Below are positions 1 to 7,851 of a stretch of DNA of 15,908 nucleotides, one piece after another. The position numbers and the translations under genes are program-made. Each line of letters begins with the position of its first letter. The first letter of the stretch is position 1. The stretch lies in assembly GCA_025354065.1 (NCBI GenBank), contig JANXNM010000629.1, forward strand, positions 1 to 15,908, in the 5' to 3' direction. The notes under the pieces were generated by a model. It was not told the origin of the DNA and did no database searches. It worked only from the letters and a program-made list of their open reading frames with translations. The DNA comes from Synechococcales cyanobacterium 340R_concoct_173_sub. GTDB lineage: Bacteria; Cyanobacteriota; Cyanobacteriia; Leptolyngbyales; Leptolyngbyaceae.

Positions 1-31
1 CACTCATCACTGGGATAATTTTACTATATAA

Positions 32-47
32 ATCACAATATTGTGAT
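32..47. promoter_or_regulatory. Perfect 16-bp palindrome, operator-like
   Basis: ATCACAATATTGTGAT is identical to its own reverse complement and has no spacer. It lies in an AT-rich stretch. Perfect palindromes of this size often bind dimeric repressors, but I do not recognise the specific family. It is far from the ppc start, so any regulated gene is probably outside the window to the left. Confidence 0.35.
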
Positions 48-98
48 GCTTGATCATTTGTTTTGATATATATTGGATTCCGTTTATGTTTGACGAGC

Positions 99-108
99 GG
101 CGATCGCC
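99..108. repeat. HIP1 palindrome (GGCGATCGCC), first of several
   Basis: HIP1 (GCGATCGC) is the highly iterated palindrome of many cyanobacterial genomes. Exact copies are visible at 100-107, 160-167, 6167-6174, 9333-9340 and 13335-13342. One-base variants (CGATCGG, GCGATCGT and similar) are much more numerous, inside genes and between them. It is used here as a marker of the source organism. No local function is claimed. Confidence 0.9.
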
Positions 109-202
109 TTTAATTTCCTGAAAACTAAAACAGCAACTACACCAAACTCATCTCAAGGAGCGATCGCTGTATCCCACAAGTTACATTTGCAGGCTCACCA
201 CC

Positions 203-240
203 GGGAATAGGAAATTCAAATCGTAACTTTTCCTATTCCC
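203..240 (-). terminator. Strong inverted repeat 3' of ppc, possible transcript end
   Basis: GGGAATAGGAAA (203-214) pairs perfectly with TTTCCTATTCCC (229-240) around a 14-base loop. It lies 86 bases past the ppc stop codon, so in the ppc transcript it would form a 12-bp hairpin. No run of T follows the stem on either strand, so it is not a classic intrinsic terminator. It may stabilise or mark the 3' end, or serve a convergent transcript. Confidence 0.45.
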
Positions 241-325
241 ACGCTTGGTTAGTTTGAAATCAGGTCAAACAACATTTCGCCAATTCAAATCAGCATCGGG
301 ATCCTAAGAATTGGAGGTCAAATGA

Positions 326-3300
326 TCAACCCGTATTACGCATTCCTGCTGCAATCCCGTTAATAGTCAACAGGGCACCTCGTAATAGTTCGCCTTTGCT
401 ATAGCGCGATCGGACCATACCACTGGCAGTACTGCTCTTGTGTTGCCGGAGTCGTTTCAACAACGATACTTGCAAGAATCCCAGCGGAACAATAGTCCCA
501 TTGCGCAACCTCACAGATCGTTGCAATTCTTTGTCGCCGTCCAGCAGTTTTTGATGGCCCGTAATCGTCAACACAACTGTGCGAGTGGTGTGATATTCAG
601 CGGCGATCGTCTCAAACAACCGATCGAAACGTTCGCGATCGACCTCTGGAGAAAGCTGCTGAACATAATGCTGTGCGATTTGTAAATCAACTTTTGCCAG
701 CGTCATTTCAACTTTGGAAATCACCATTTTAAAGAACGGCCATTTCGCATAGAAATATCGCATCAGCCGGAGATTTTCGGGCCGCTCATCCAGAAACTCT
801 TGGAGCGCCGTCCCCACCCCGTACCAAGCGGGCAACAGAAAACGACTCTGCGTCCAGCTAAAGACCCAAGGGATCGCTCGCAAGCTTTCCAAGTCCTTTT
901 TGCCGCCGCGCCTTGCTGGACGAGAACTGATTTGGAGTTGACTGATTTCCTCGATCGGAGTGACCTGATGGAAAAAGTCAATAAAATCTGGTTGTTCGTA
1001 AACCAGTTGGCGATAGTGAGTGCGGGATCGGGCCGCTAATTCCTCCATCAACGTATGCCAAGCCTGAATATCATCAAACTTGGTTCCCAACAAACTGCCT
1101 TGAATTACGGCTGTTGTGGCTGTTTCGAGGTTATAAAGCGCTAGCTCGGGCAGCGAATATTTCGACGCTAGCACTTCGCCTTGCTCCGTTATTTTTATTC
1201 GCCCGCGCATACTCTCGCCCGGTTGCGCCAAAATTGCTTCATAGGCCGGACCGCCGCCTCGTCCAACGGATCCACCACGACCATGGAAAATTCGCAACTC
1301 AACGCCATAGTTATAAGCAACCCGCTGAAGGGCTTGCTGAGCTTTGTGAATTTCCCAGTTACTGCTGAGAAATCCTGAATCTTTGTTGCTGTCGGAATAG
1401 CCCAACATCACTTCCTGGACTGGAATCGATCGCATTTCAGCTTCCGTTGCATCCGGCCCACCGGAGAGCATTTGACGATAAAACGGCAATTCAAACAATT
1501 CAGTCATCACGGCGGTGGCTTTCTGTAAATCTTCCACAGTTTCAAACAGAGGCACGGCTTGAAGGGTGGTCGTATTGTTTGTGGGATCGTAAAGGCCCGC
1601 TTCCTTGGCAAATAGCATGACTTCTAGCAAATCGCTCAATTCGTGGCTCATGCTAATCACATAAGACTTACAAATCCGATTGCCGAATTCACGCTGAATC
1701 GCTCGCACCATGCGGAAGGTCTCGATCGCTTCCTTGGTTCTGTCAGAAAATGGAAGTTCGCGGGGAATCAAGGGACGACGGGTTTGAATTTCTTGGCATA
1801 GAAAGGTGACCCGCTCGGCTTCGCTCATAGCGTTGTAAGACTTGGGCAAGATTTGGAGATACTCGACAATTTCCGCCACCGTATCGGAATGTCTGGTACT
1901 TTCTTGACGAATATCTAAATGAGTCAGCGTAAAGCCAAAAATTTCAACCTGGCAGATCAAATGCTCCAAATCTCGGCAGCTTAGTCCCGTTTCGTGAAGA
2001 TTTCGCTGAATTAGCCGCAGTTCCTCTAAAAACTCTTCGCCCGATCGGTAATAGCCATGGAGATCCCACTCCGTATTTTCCGGCTGCTGCCAATCGCCAT
2101 CAAACAAAATTTGGTTCCGATCGCGAGTATTCTCCAACCGTTTTTCCATGTAGGCCAGCTTCAAACGATAAGGTTCCTGACGATAACGAATCGAAAACTT
2201 GTCATACACCTCTGGAAGTTTAATCCGATCGGCTTCCAATGACTCTAATAAATCTGGCAGAACATCGCTCCAATGCAAACTCAAACTCAACAAATCCGTC
2301 AGCCGCTCAATCGACTGAAGATATTTCGCCAGCACCAGCTTTCGCTGATAACAAGCAGTTTGCCAGGTCACTTGCGGTGTTACGGAGGGGTTTCCATCCC
2401 GATCGCTGCCCACCCAAGACCCAAACCGACAAAAATCGTACTTGGGCAATCGCATTTCAGGGAACGAGGTCTGAAGCGATTGCTGGAGCCGGAGATACAA
2501 ATTCGGCACCGCGTCAAACAATACTTCTTCAAAATAATGCAGTGTGTAATCTACTTCATCCAGCACCGTTGGTTTGAACTGGTGTAGCTCATCAGTGCGC
2601 CACCACAACCGAATCTCTTCAGTCAATCGATCGCGCCAAGACTTTGCCTCCCAAGAATCAGCACTCACATCAGGATTCATGTCTAAACGATCGAGTTCTC
2701 CCAAAATTGTGGAAATCCGACGTTGCTTATCTCGAATCGTATGACGCACAATTTCCGTTGGATGGGCGGTAAACACCAGCCACACTTCCAGTTGATCTAA
2801 CAATTGTTGAACATGCTGGGCGGGGACATTCAACGATCGCAATCGAGGAAACAACCATTGGAATGTTCCCGTAACCCTGCGATTACTAGACCCGCTTTCG
2901 ATCGGCGCGCTATTAGTAGTTCCATCAGACTCAAGACTATTACTAGAATGGGGAGTCTCGACCAACGATTGCGTTGTAGCCCAATACCCTTCCTTCACCT
3001 CAGTGGTCAATCGGCTTTCTTGAGCTGATCGGTAGAGTTGTTGTTGATCTCGCTGTTCGTAATGCTGTTCAACAATATTAATAATCTGAAAATAAAGGGC
3101 AAAGGCCCGAGCAGCACGAATCGCCTCATTCAATTCCAACTTTTCAACCAACGCCAACGCATTCGACTCAGCAGAATTAGCGGCCTGACCTTCAGGTGAA
3201 CAAAGCTGAAGAAGCTGATTTAACAAATCCACTAAATCTTGGCCACAATCTTGACGCAAGACTGATTCCCAGAGATCTTCCACCATCTTCACGCGATGTC

Positions 3301-3409
3301 TCAGGAAGAGCGCAGAGGTCGTAGCGTCTTCTGATGACTCTAAAAAAGAATTCTCTAGGGCTGCGATCGGGGTCGCACATTCATCAGACGAAGGACGAGA
3401 CACACTCAT
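326..3409 (-). CDS. ppc: Phosphoenolpyruvate carboxylase
   Basis: Catalyses PEP plus bicarbonate to oxaloacetate and phosphate, the main anaplerotic carbon-fixing reaction feeding the incomplete TCA cycle and amino-acid synthesis; cytoplasmic. The 1027-residue product has all family landmarks: VFTAHPTEI with the catalytic His at about 216, [13 protein letters not shown] at 329-341, LDIRQES at 498-504, [12 protein letters not shown] at 668-679, [14 protein letters not shown] at 708-721, TEQGE at 741-745, [18 protein letters not shown] at 845-862, and the C-terminal MRNTG. Lys906 and the final Asn match, by position, residues of the E. coli aspartate-inhibition site (family knowledge). It is longer than E. 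coli PEPC (883), mainly through the N-terminal part including a Ser/Thr-rich insert at about 130-180, as in cyanobacterial enzymes. The Ser in VGSDRDGNP, where plants have Gly, is to my recollection usual for cyanobacteria. The plant N-terminal phosphoserine motif is absent. The ATG at 3409 lacks an obvious Shine-Dalgarno. The frame is intact. Confidence 0.98.
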   Translation of the reverse strand: MSVSRPSSDECATPIAALENSFLESSEDATTSALFLRHRVKMVEDLWESVLRQDCGQDLVDLLNQLLQLCSPEGQAANSAESNALALVEKLELNEAIRAARAFALYFQIINIVEQHYEQRDQQQLYRSAQESRLTTEVKEGYWATTQSLVETPHSSNSLESDGTTNSAPIESGSSNRRVTGTFQWLFPRLRSLNVPAQHVQQLLDQLEVWLVFTAHPTEIVRHTIRDKQRRISTILGELDRLDMNPDVSADSWEAKSWRDRLTEEIRLWWRTDELHQFKPTVLDEVDYTLHYFEEVLFDAVPNLYLRLQQSLQTSFPEMRLPKYDFCRFGSWVGSDRDGNPSVTPQVTWQTACYQRKLVLAKYLQSIERLTDLLSLSLHWSDVLPDLLESLEADRIKLPEVYDKFSIRYRQEPYRLKLAYMEKRLENTRDRNQILFDGDWQQPENTEWDLHGYYRSGEEFLEELRLIQRNLHETGLSCRDLEHLICQVEIFGFTLTHLDIRQESTRHSDTVAEIVEYLQILPKSYNAMSEAERVTFLCQEIQTRRPLIPRELPFSDRTKEAIETFRMVRAIQREFGNRICKSYVISMSHELSDLLEVMLFAKEAGLYDPTNNTTTLQAVPLFETVEDLQKATAVMTELFELPFYRQMLSGGPDATEAEMRSIPVQEVMLGYSDSNKDSGFLSSNWEIHKAQQALQRVAYNYGVELRIFHGRGGSVGRGGGPAYEAILAQPGESMRGRIKITEQGEVLASKYSLPELALYNLETATTAVIQGSLLGTKFDDIQAWHTLMEELAARSRTHYRQLVYEQPDFIDFFHQVTPIEEISQLQISSRPARRGGKKDLESLRAIPWVFSWTQSRFLLPAWYGVGTALQEFLDERPENLRLMRYFYAKWPFFKMVISKVEMTLAKVDLQIAQHYVQQLSPEVDRERFDRLFETIAAEYHTTRTVVLTITGHQKLLDGDKELQRSVRLRNGTIVPLGFLQVSLLKRLRQHKSSTASGMVRSRYSKGELLRGALLTINGIAAGMRNTG

Positions 3410-3445
3410 AGAAGGAAGGTTAGCTATCCATAAAAATCTGCCTTC

Positions 3446-3451
3446 ATTATA
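3446..3451 (-). promoter_or_regulatory. Candidate -10 box for ppc
   Basis: Read on the minus strand this is TATAAT, a full match to the sigma-70 type -10 element, 36 bases before the ppc ATG. No TTGACA-like hexamer lies 16-18 bases upstream. The promoter would leave a leader of about 30 bases and would allow ppc to be transcribed independently of the small gene upstream. Confidence 0.45.
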
Positions 3452-3505
3452 ATTGCCTACGGTAGCTTTATCTACTCCCCTCGCAGATGAGGATTATTTT
3501 GAGAA

Positions 3506-3688
3506 TTATTTCCGATCATCGTTCACGTCATTTGGTTCTAGCGGAAAGGTCAAAATCGGCAGCCGATCGCCCCGAAAAAGCTCCTCACTCAACTCCCCCA
3601 CCTCCAACGTCGCCCGAGCCATACCCCGAGTCGCCAGAATCAACGCAATTACCGGAATTGTCGTAACTGCAATCATCAAAGAAGTCAT
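3506..3688 (-). CDS. Small predicted membrane protein, unknown function
   Basis: A 60-residue frame (70 if started at 3718) on the same strand as ppc, ending 96 bases before it. From the start at 3688 it reads MTSLMIAV and continues as one hydrophobic segment (about residues 3-20), then a basic residue and a soluble tail with GELSEELFRGDRLPIL (about 32-47) and an acidic end. This layout of one N-terminal helix and a short conserved-looking cytoplasmic tail resembles small cyanobacterial hypothetical proteins. I do not recognise a named family. ATG codons lie at 3718, 3703, 3688 and 3676, the first three in a 15-bp repeat. The 3688 start was chosen because the residues before it are only repeat-encoded DSMTS units. 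The overlapping plus-strand frame at 3453-3734 is less protein-like. It could be co-transcribed with ppc. Confidence 0.55.
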   Translation of the reverse strand: MTSLMIAVTTIPVIALILATRGMARATLEVGELSEELFRGDRLPILTFPLEPNDVNDDRK

Positions 3689-3720
3689 AGAGTCAGAAGT
3701 CATAGAGTCAGAAAGCATAG
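3681..3720. repeat. 15-bp tandem repeat, 2.7 copies, carrying start codons
   Basis: GAAGTCATAGAGTCA occurs twice back to back (3681-3695 and 3696-3710), followed by a partial imperfect third copy (GAAAGCATAG, 3711-3720). Fifteen bases keep the minus-strand frame, and every copy contains CAT, an ATG on the minus strand. The small gene therefore has three in-frame candidate starts adding 0, 5 or 10 residues. Confidence 0.9.
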
Positions 3721-3880
3721 GACTTAAAAAATAGTTGTTCCTATAAAGCTTAAGTGATTTCCAAAAATCCAGAAGAGCAGAATCACCGCTAGATCTTGGC
3801 AGAACAGATCTCCATCGGATCGATCTCAGAAACAGGGTGTATCATCGGGCAAATTGCAACCCCATCTAGATTTCTAAAAT

Positions 3881-3910
3881 TCTCAATTCTCAATTCCTCA
3901 TTCTCAATTC
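3881..3910. repeat. Heptanucleotide tandem repeat (TCTCAAT)n
   Basis: Four 7-base units lie in tandem: TCTCAAT, TCTCAAT, TCCTCAT (imperfect) and TCTCAAT, then TC. They sit immediately before the start codon at 3920. Heptameric short tandem repeats (STRR) are known from cyanobacterial genomes. The block replaces any Shine-Dalgarno for the downstream gene and may be variable in length. Confidence 0.8.
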
Positions 3911-3919
3911 CCTACCGCC

Positions 3920-6886
3920 ATGCTGAACGTGCCTGAACGTCCCCCATCCAGCCCATCTAATAATGCATATTCCTCCCGATCGAAACGTCTCCTCGGAGCC
4001 TGGCTAGGTTCGGCTTTGGGGTGGACAGACGGACGAGTCCAAGTAAAGCAGCGAGGGAACGTACTCCATATATTGTGTGAAAGTCCGAGTGGTCCCGATC
4101 GTGCCAATCTCACTACCCGACTCCGATCAGCCCTAAATGCTGGAGGATTTTTGCCGCAGCTCACCCCAGAAGGCGCAATCATTCATCGGTTGGTTTTATA
4201 CGGACGAGTGACGGAAGCGCTCAAACCAAGCTGGGGAGAAACATTTGAGCTAGAAATGGCTGAAAACGGAAATGAGAGCATTGCCCAGCAACTCAGCCGC
4301 CAGCTAAGTCTACAACTGAGTCAATACAATGTTGCCGTCCGAGTAAAACGTAAAGCGATCGATGAAACCGCAGCCTATCGGCTCTATGTCGTTTGCGAAT
4401 CAGTTTACAGCCCTGATCCCAACGTAATCGCCGAACCCCTGGCCCAATGTCTACGATCGTTAACCCTTCGCGATTGTCAAGATGCTATTGTCTCTGGCCA
4501 AGTCAAAGGTGAGAGCGAACCGGACTGGATGTTACGAGTTGACTTAACGCCCGCCGACCATATGCTACGATCGCGAGCGCAATGGGGCGATGTGGTCGCC
4601 ATGGAACGGTTGCTACAACCCCTATTAAATGATTGCTGTCAAGCCGTCACGGTCAAAATCGAAACCACCACGCTGCACATAGTTTGTCGTCACAATCAGG
4701 TTACGGTACCGCAGACCTACGCCATAAACCGGATTTCTGAGTTTCTAAACGAAGTCGCACCCCAAGGGATTCGCGGGGCCAGCATTTATGGCGTAGTGGG
4801 TTCTTCGGATGCAACGAAATCTCAAACCACAGAATGGACCCACTGGCTTGACCTACCTGCTATCGATCGCATCGACTTATCGCCCAGCCCGGAAGACCTG
4901 ATCAAACGCGGGAATCTCACAGCGATCGGGCAGTTAATCACCCAACAACTCAATCCCGACCTCGACCAACAACTTGCCACAGGGGGAATTCGGGTACAGG
5001 TGCGACAACGCGAAGCCGTCCTGCACATCATGACCGATGCCCTGAAAATTCCCCCCCAGGACAAAATAGTTTCCCGGATCAAAGCCTATCTAACTCCCAT
5101 GGGCATTGAAGGGGTCACTGAACTCTGCATTTACGGCAGACGGGCTGGACAACTCCAATCCAACTGGCAACAAGGATTAGTTGTGGGTCGATCGGCCAAC
5201 CAACAGCGCCTTGTCCCCGAATCTGTCCCGGAATTTACGGCCTCCGATAGCTACGTCCAAGACCTAATGTCTCCGCCGGGAGAAATAGTATTTGTCCCCC
5301 GCCAGCCCGATCGCAACTGGGGCGAGCAGGTTGAAAAGATTCGCAATGGTGCGCAATGGATATTACTCAAAACCCCATTTTTTACCCCCGTCCGGGTCAA
5401 TCAGCGGATCACCTCCACTGCCGACGAAAAGCTGGACGGTCGAATTGCGGTGGTCTGGGGATTGTTGGGGTTGTGCTTGATGATCGCGGGAGACTGGTCG
5501 ATCGGGCTAATGTTACGATCGCAGGGATTAACCGATTTGGTCCGCCAAGAATTTACAGACAAGTCTGATCTCAAGTCAGAACCCGGATCATTGCCGTCCC
5601 TATCCTTGAATCGATCGGGCAGTGGCTCAGACAGCAGCGCCTTTAATTCATCAGAGTTTACCAGCGAAAAAAATATAGGCAAAGGCTCAAAAATAGCACC
5701 GCTTAAAGTTGTGCCATTCAAGATCTCTTCTAAACCCGCCAAATCTCTAAACTCAACCCCACTCATCGACCCCGGCCTAGACGCAAACCTACCCTCATCG
5801 CCCCTGCAACCCAAAGCTACCGTAGACCTGACCCGATCGCCTTACCCCACCCTAAACTCACCCCAACTAGACGAACGACTGGCTCTTTATCAACAATATG
5901 TCTCGGCCTACGGCGTACCCGATGTGCTCGTTGTTGGCAGTTCACGGGCATTGCGCGGCATCGATCCCTCGGCCCTCCAGGAAGACGTGACCCAACAGGG
6001 TAATGGCAGCATACGCGTCTTTAATTTTGGGGTCAACGGAGCCACTGCCCAAGTGGTCGATCTTGTCCTAAGACGGCTAATAGCTCCCGACCAACTCCCA
6101 AAAACCATCGTCTGGGCGGATGGCGCACGGGCCTTTAACAGCGGACGCACCGACATTACCTATAACGCGATCGCCACTTCTGCTGGCTACCGAAAACTTC
6201 CCGAACAACCTATCTCACCTAAAACTCAAGAAACTCAAGCAGCCCCCACCAAACCCGAGGCTCCAAAATCCCTCATCGATCGCTACCGATCTTTAGAAGA
6301 AGTACTGCAAAGTTGGGTTAATGGCCTTTTGTCGGGAGGCCGCGATCGGGATAAGGTGATCAACCTAGCTCAGGAGAAAATCCTGGGTAATCCGATCGTA
6401 CAACCAAAACCCAAGGACGAAACTACTCTTCCCAGCAACGAAGGCATGACTGATGTTAATGGCTTCCTCTCGCTTTCTAATCAATTTAATCCCGCTACGT
6501 ATTATCAGAAATACAGCAAAGTTCCGGGCACCTTCGACAGCGATTATGACTCCTTTGGCCTGCAAGGAAAACAACAAGATGCACTGCGAAGTATCAGTAG
6601 CTTCACCCAAGCGCGAAAGATTTCTCTTGTGTTTGTTAACCTACCGCTCACTAGTGAATATTTGGACCCCAAACGATCGGAACATGAAGACGAATTTGCC
6701 CGATCGATGACCGAATCTGCCAATGAGTTGAAGTTCACGTACCTAGACTTATCTAGAGTTTTAGATCAACAAAATGCATTATTTTCTGACCCTAGTCACC
6801 TAAATCGCTATGGAGCTTACGTTGTGGCCCAGCGTTTGGCTAAAGATAGGCTTATGCCTTGGAGACGGAGCGATCGTAAAAATTAG
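3920..6886 (+). CDS. Four-module membrane protein with C-terminal SGNH-hydrolase-like domain
   Basis: 988 residues. The N-terminal half has no signal peptide and carries four similar modules of about 90 residues (about 23-112, 121-208, 224-312 and 332-422). Each has a V.V....LHI-type strand, a helix ending near a Gly, a short strand with Y or IYG, and a W before the next unit. A hydrophobic segment at about 509-532 (IAVVWGLLGLCLMIAG) follows. A Ser/Pro/Lys-rich linker then runs to about 650. The C-terminal domain (about 651-980) has SGNH-type blocks: LVVGSSRALRGIDPSAL with candidate nucleophile Ser675, FNFGVNGAT with Gly704, WADGARAFNSGR, and DPSHLNRYGA with Asp957 and His960. A second low-complexity insert lies at about 760-845. 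SGNH enzymes are esterases or acyltransferases; the substrate here is unknown. The C-terminal domain most resembles what I remember as DUF1574. Likely topology is repeats in the cytoplasm and SGNH domain in the periplasm (inference). It has no same-strand neighbour. Confidence 0.8.
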   Translation: MLNVPERPPSSPSNNAYSSRSKRLLGAWLGSALGWTDGRVQVKQRGNVLHILCESPSGPDRANLTTRLRSALNAGGFLPQLTPEGAIIHRLVLYGRVTEALKPSWGETFELEMAENGNESIAQQLSRQLSLQLSQYNVAVRVKRKAIDETAAYRLYVVCESVYSPDPNVIAEPLAQCLRSLTLRDCQDAIVSGQVKGESEPDWMLRVDLTPADHMLRSRAQWGDVVAMERLLQPLLNDCCQAVTVKIETTTLHIVCRHNQVTVPQTYAINRISEFLNEVAPQGIRGASIYGVVGSSDATKSQTTEWTHWLDLPAIDRIDLSPSPEDLIKRGNLTAIGQLITQQLNPDLDQQLATGGIRVQVRQREAVLHIMTDALKIPPQDKIVSRIKAYLTPMGIEGVTELCIYGRRAGQLQSNWQQGLVVGRSANQQRLVPESVPEFTASDSYVQDLMSPPGEIVFVPRQPDRNWGEQVEKIRNGAQWILLKTPFFTPVRVNQRITSTADEKLDGRIAVVWGLLGLCLMIAGDWSIGLMLRSQGLTDLVRQEFTDKSDLKSEPGSLPSLSLNRSGSGSDSSAFNSSEFTSEKNIGKGSKIAPLKVVPFKISSKPAKSLNSTPLIDPGLDANLPSSPLQPKATVDLTRSPYPTLNSPQLDERLALYQQYVSAYGVPDVLVVGSSRALRGIDPSALQEDVTQQGNGSIRVFNFGVNGATAQVVDLVLRRLIAPDQLPKTIVWADGARAFNSGRTDITYNAIATSAGYRKLPEQPISPKTQETQAAPTKPEAPKSLIDRYRSLEEVLQSWVNGLLSGGRDRDKVINLAQEKILGNPIVQPKPKDETTLPSNEGMTDVNGFLSLSNQFNPATYYQKYSKVPGTFDSDYDSFGLQGKQQDALRSISSFTQARKISLVFVNLPLTSEYLDPKRSEHEDEFARSMTESANELKFTYLDLSRVLDQQNALFSDPSHLNRYGAYVVAQRLAKDRLMPWRRSDRKN

Positions 6887-6898
6887 TACCGCATCAAC

Positions 6899-6930
6899 CT
6901 AAAACCTATGGATTCTAAAACCTATGGATT
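6899..6930. repeat. Exact 16-bp tandem duplication at a convergent gene junction
   Basis: CTAAAACCTATGGATT occurs at 6899-6914 and again at 6915-6930 with no mismatch. The second copy contains the stop codon (6922-6924) of the minus-strand gene and its last codons. The first copy lies entirely in the 35-base gap after the plus-strand gene. It looks like a recent local duplication. No hairpin or T-run terminator is seen between the two convergent genes. Confidence 0.9.
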
Positions 6931-7851
6931 TGAAAACGTATTGACATTACCACCGCCAATATATCGCCCCGGCAACGGACGCGGAGCCGTGAATGGCTGT
7001 TCTGGTTGAATTGGAGCAAGGGGAACATTGGCACCGGGCAAAACTTGAGGCACAACGGGCGCGGCAATGGGTACGTTAACTGGAATAACTGTTCCCGGAT
7101 TCACCGCAGGCGCAACCCCAGCATCGATCGGTAAGCCGTAAGGAGAAGGATTTGTTAACGTCGTGTAGGCATTGGGTATGAGTTGAGTGGTGCTAGTAGT
7201 GAGTCCAGTCGAGCCTTGATTTGGGGTTGTGGGTATGGGTAAGCCAGAGGTTGGGAGTCCAGTTGAGCCTTGATTTGGCATTTGAGGGAATTGGTTCCAA
7301 GATCCTACCGTGAGCGATGACGGCTGAGGAAAAGGATCGGGTTGCAGAGAAAACGGTGGTGTGGCTTGAGCTGTGCGAGTTCGATCGGTCGTCGTTCCAG
7401 TCGAATTCTGTAAGTTAGTCGAATTGGTGGAATTTGTTAAAGAATTGGTCGTCGGATCCAAAAAGTTAAGGGCTTGACCAACGCCCGGACCAGGGAAAGC
7501 ATTAGTGCCTAAAAAGTTAGTACTAAGAGTCGAGGCTTGAGGCTTTCCAGTATCGATTTTTGGCGCAGCAGTTGGCAATGCGGTTGGCTGTACTGTAGAC
7601 AAATTGCGGGTCGCCTTACTTAACAAAGATAAACTATCAATTTCTGCCCCGATCGCATCATTTTCTGCATTCTCCGCTTCATCCGCCGTCCGTTCCTCGC
7701 TGCCATTAATCCCCGTAAAAGACATCAACTCTGGATATTGCCACGCTGTCCAAGCAAACATTCCCATCATCCCAAGGGATAGCATTACAAGTCCAATACG
7801 AGGCTGAGCCAAAGGTTTCAATCGGGCAATCCAATATCGTGTTTGGGACAT
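6922..7851 (-). CDS. Proline/threonine/asparagine-rich single-pass membrane protein
   Basis: 309 residues from the ATG at 7851. An in-frame TTG at 7992 would add 47 residues but is less likely, because MSQTRYWIARLKPLAQP gives a short basic cytoplasmic end right before the membrane helix (about 19-37, IGLVMLSLGMMGMFAWTAW). After it come an acidic stretch (about 51-73) and a long low-complexity region rich in Pro, Thr, Ser, Asn and Gln. It contains NST clusters at 136-151 and PNQGSTGL twice (about 192-199 and 210-217). The tail, PLPGRYIGGGNVNTFSNP, looks more constrained than the region before it and may be the functional end. Function is not recognised. A membrane-anchored periplasmic or wall-spanning protein is likely. 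It converges with the SGNH-domain gene. Confidence 0.75.
   Translation of the reverse strand: MSQTRYWIARLKPLAQPRIGLVMLSLGMMGMFAWTAWQYPELMSFTGINGSEERTADEAENAENDAIGAEIDSLSLLSKATRNLSTVQPTALPTAAPKIDTGKPQASTLSTNFLGTNAFPGPGVGQALNFLDPTTNSLTNSTNSTNLQNSTGTTTDRTRTAQATPPFSLQPDPFPQPSSLTVGSWNQFPQMPNQGSTGLPTSGLPIPTTPNQGSTGLTTSTTQLIPNAYTTLTNPSPYGLPIDAGVAPAVNPGTVIPVNVPIAAPVVPQVLPGANVPLAPIQPEQPFTAPRPLPGRYIGGGNVNTFSNP
7201..7278. repeat. 24-bp near-identical direct repeat inside the Pro-rich gene
   Basis: GAGTCCAGTCGAGCCTTGAT followed by TTGG (7201-7224) recurs at 7255-7278 with one mismatch (C to T). The offset of 54 bases keeps the frame and encodes the two PNQGSTGL copies 18 residues apart. This points to a short in-frame duplication in a disordered linker. 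Confidence 0.9.

Larger units (their letters stand above)
1..325. other. Gene-free region downstream of ppc
   Basis: No convincing reading frame crosses this stretch or enters from the left edge; every frame at the edge meets a stop within about 60 bases. It holds a perfect 16-bp palindrome (32-47), two HIP1 octamers (100-107 and 160-167) and a 12-bp perfect inverted repeat (203-214 with 229-240). A minor 6-bp inverted repeat, GTTTGA/TCAAAC, lies at 252-257 and 265-270. The ten bases AATTCAAATC occur twice, at 213-222 and 282-291. The region lies on the 3' side of ppc, so it probably contains the ppc transcript end. Confidence 0.7.

Noticed and set aside
331..341. ppc active-site change: Ser in VGSDRDGNP (residues 333-341) where plants have Gly
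   Set aside because: As far as I remember, Ser is usual here in cyanobacterial PEP carboxylases, so it is not evidence of lost activity.
3453..3734. Plus-strand 93-codon frame opposite the small membrane gene
   Set aside because: Its product is Ser/Arg-rich with repeat-derived IESE units and no coherent fold. The minus-strand frame has a clear membrane helix and sits beside ppc on the same strand.
5401..5814. 137-codon minus-strand frame inside the SGNH-domain gene
   Set aside because: It is the antisense shadow of the low-complexity linker, with atypical composition and no start signal.
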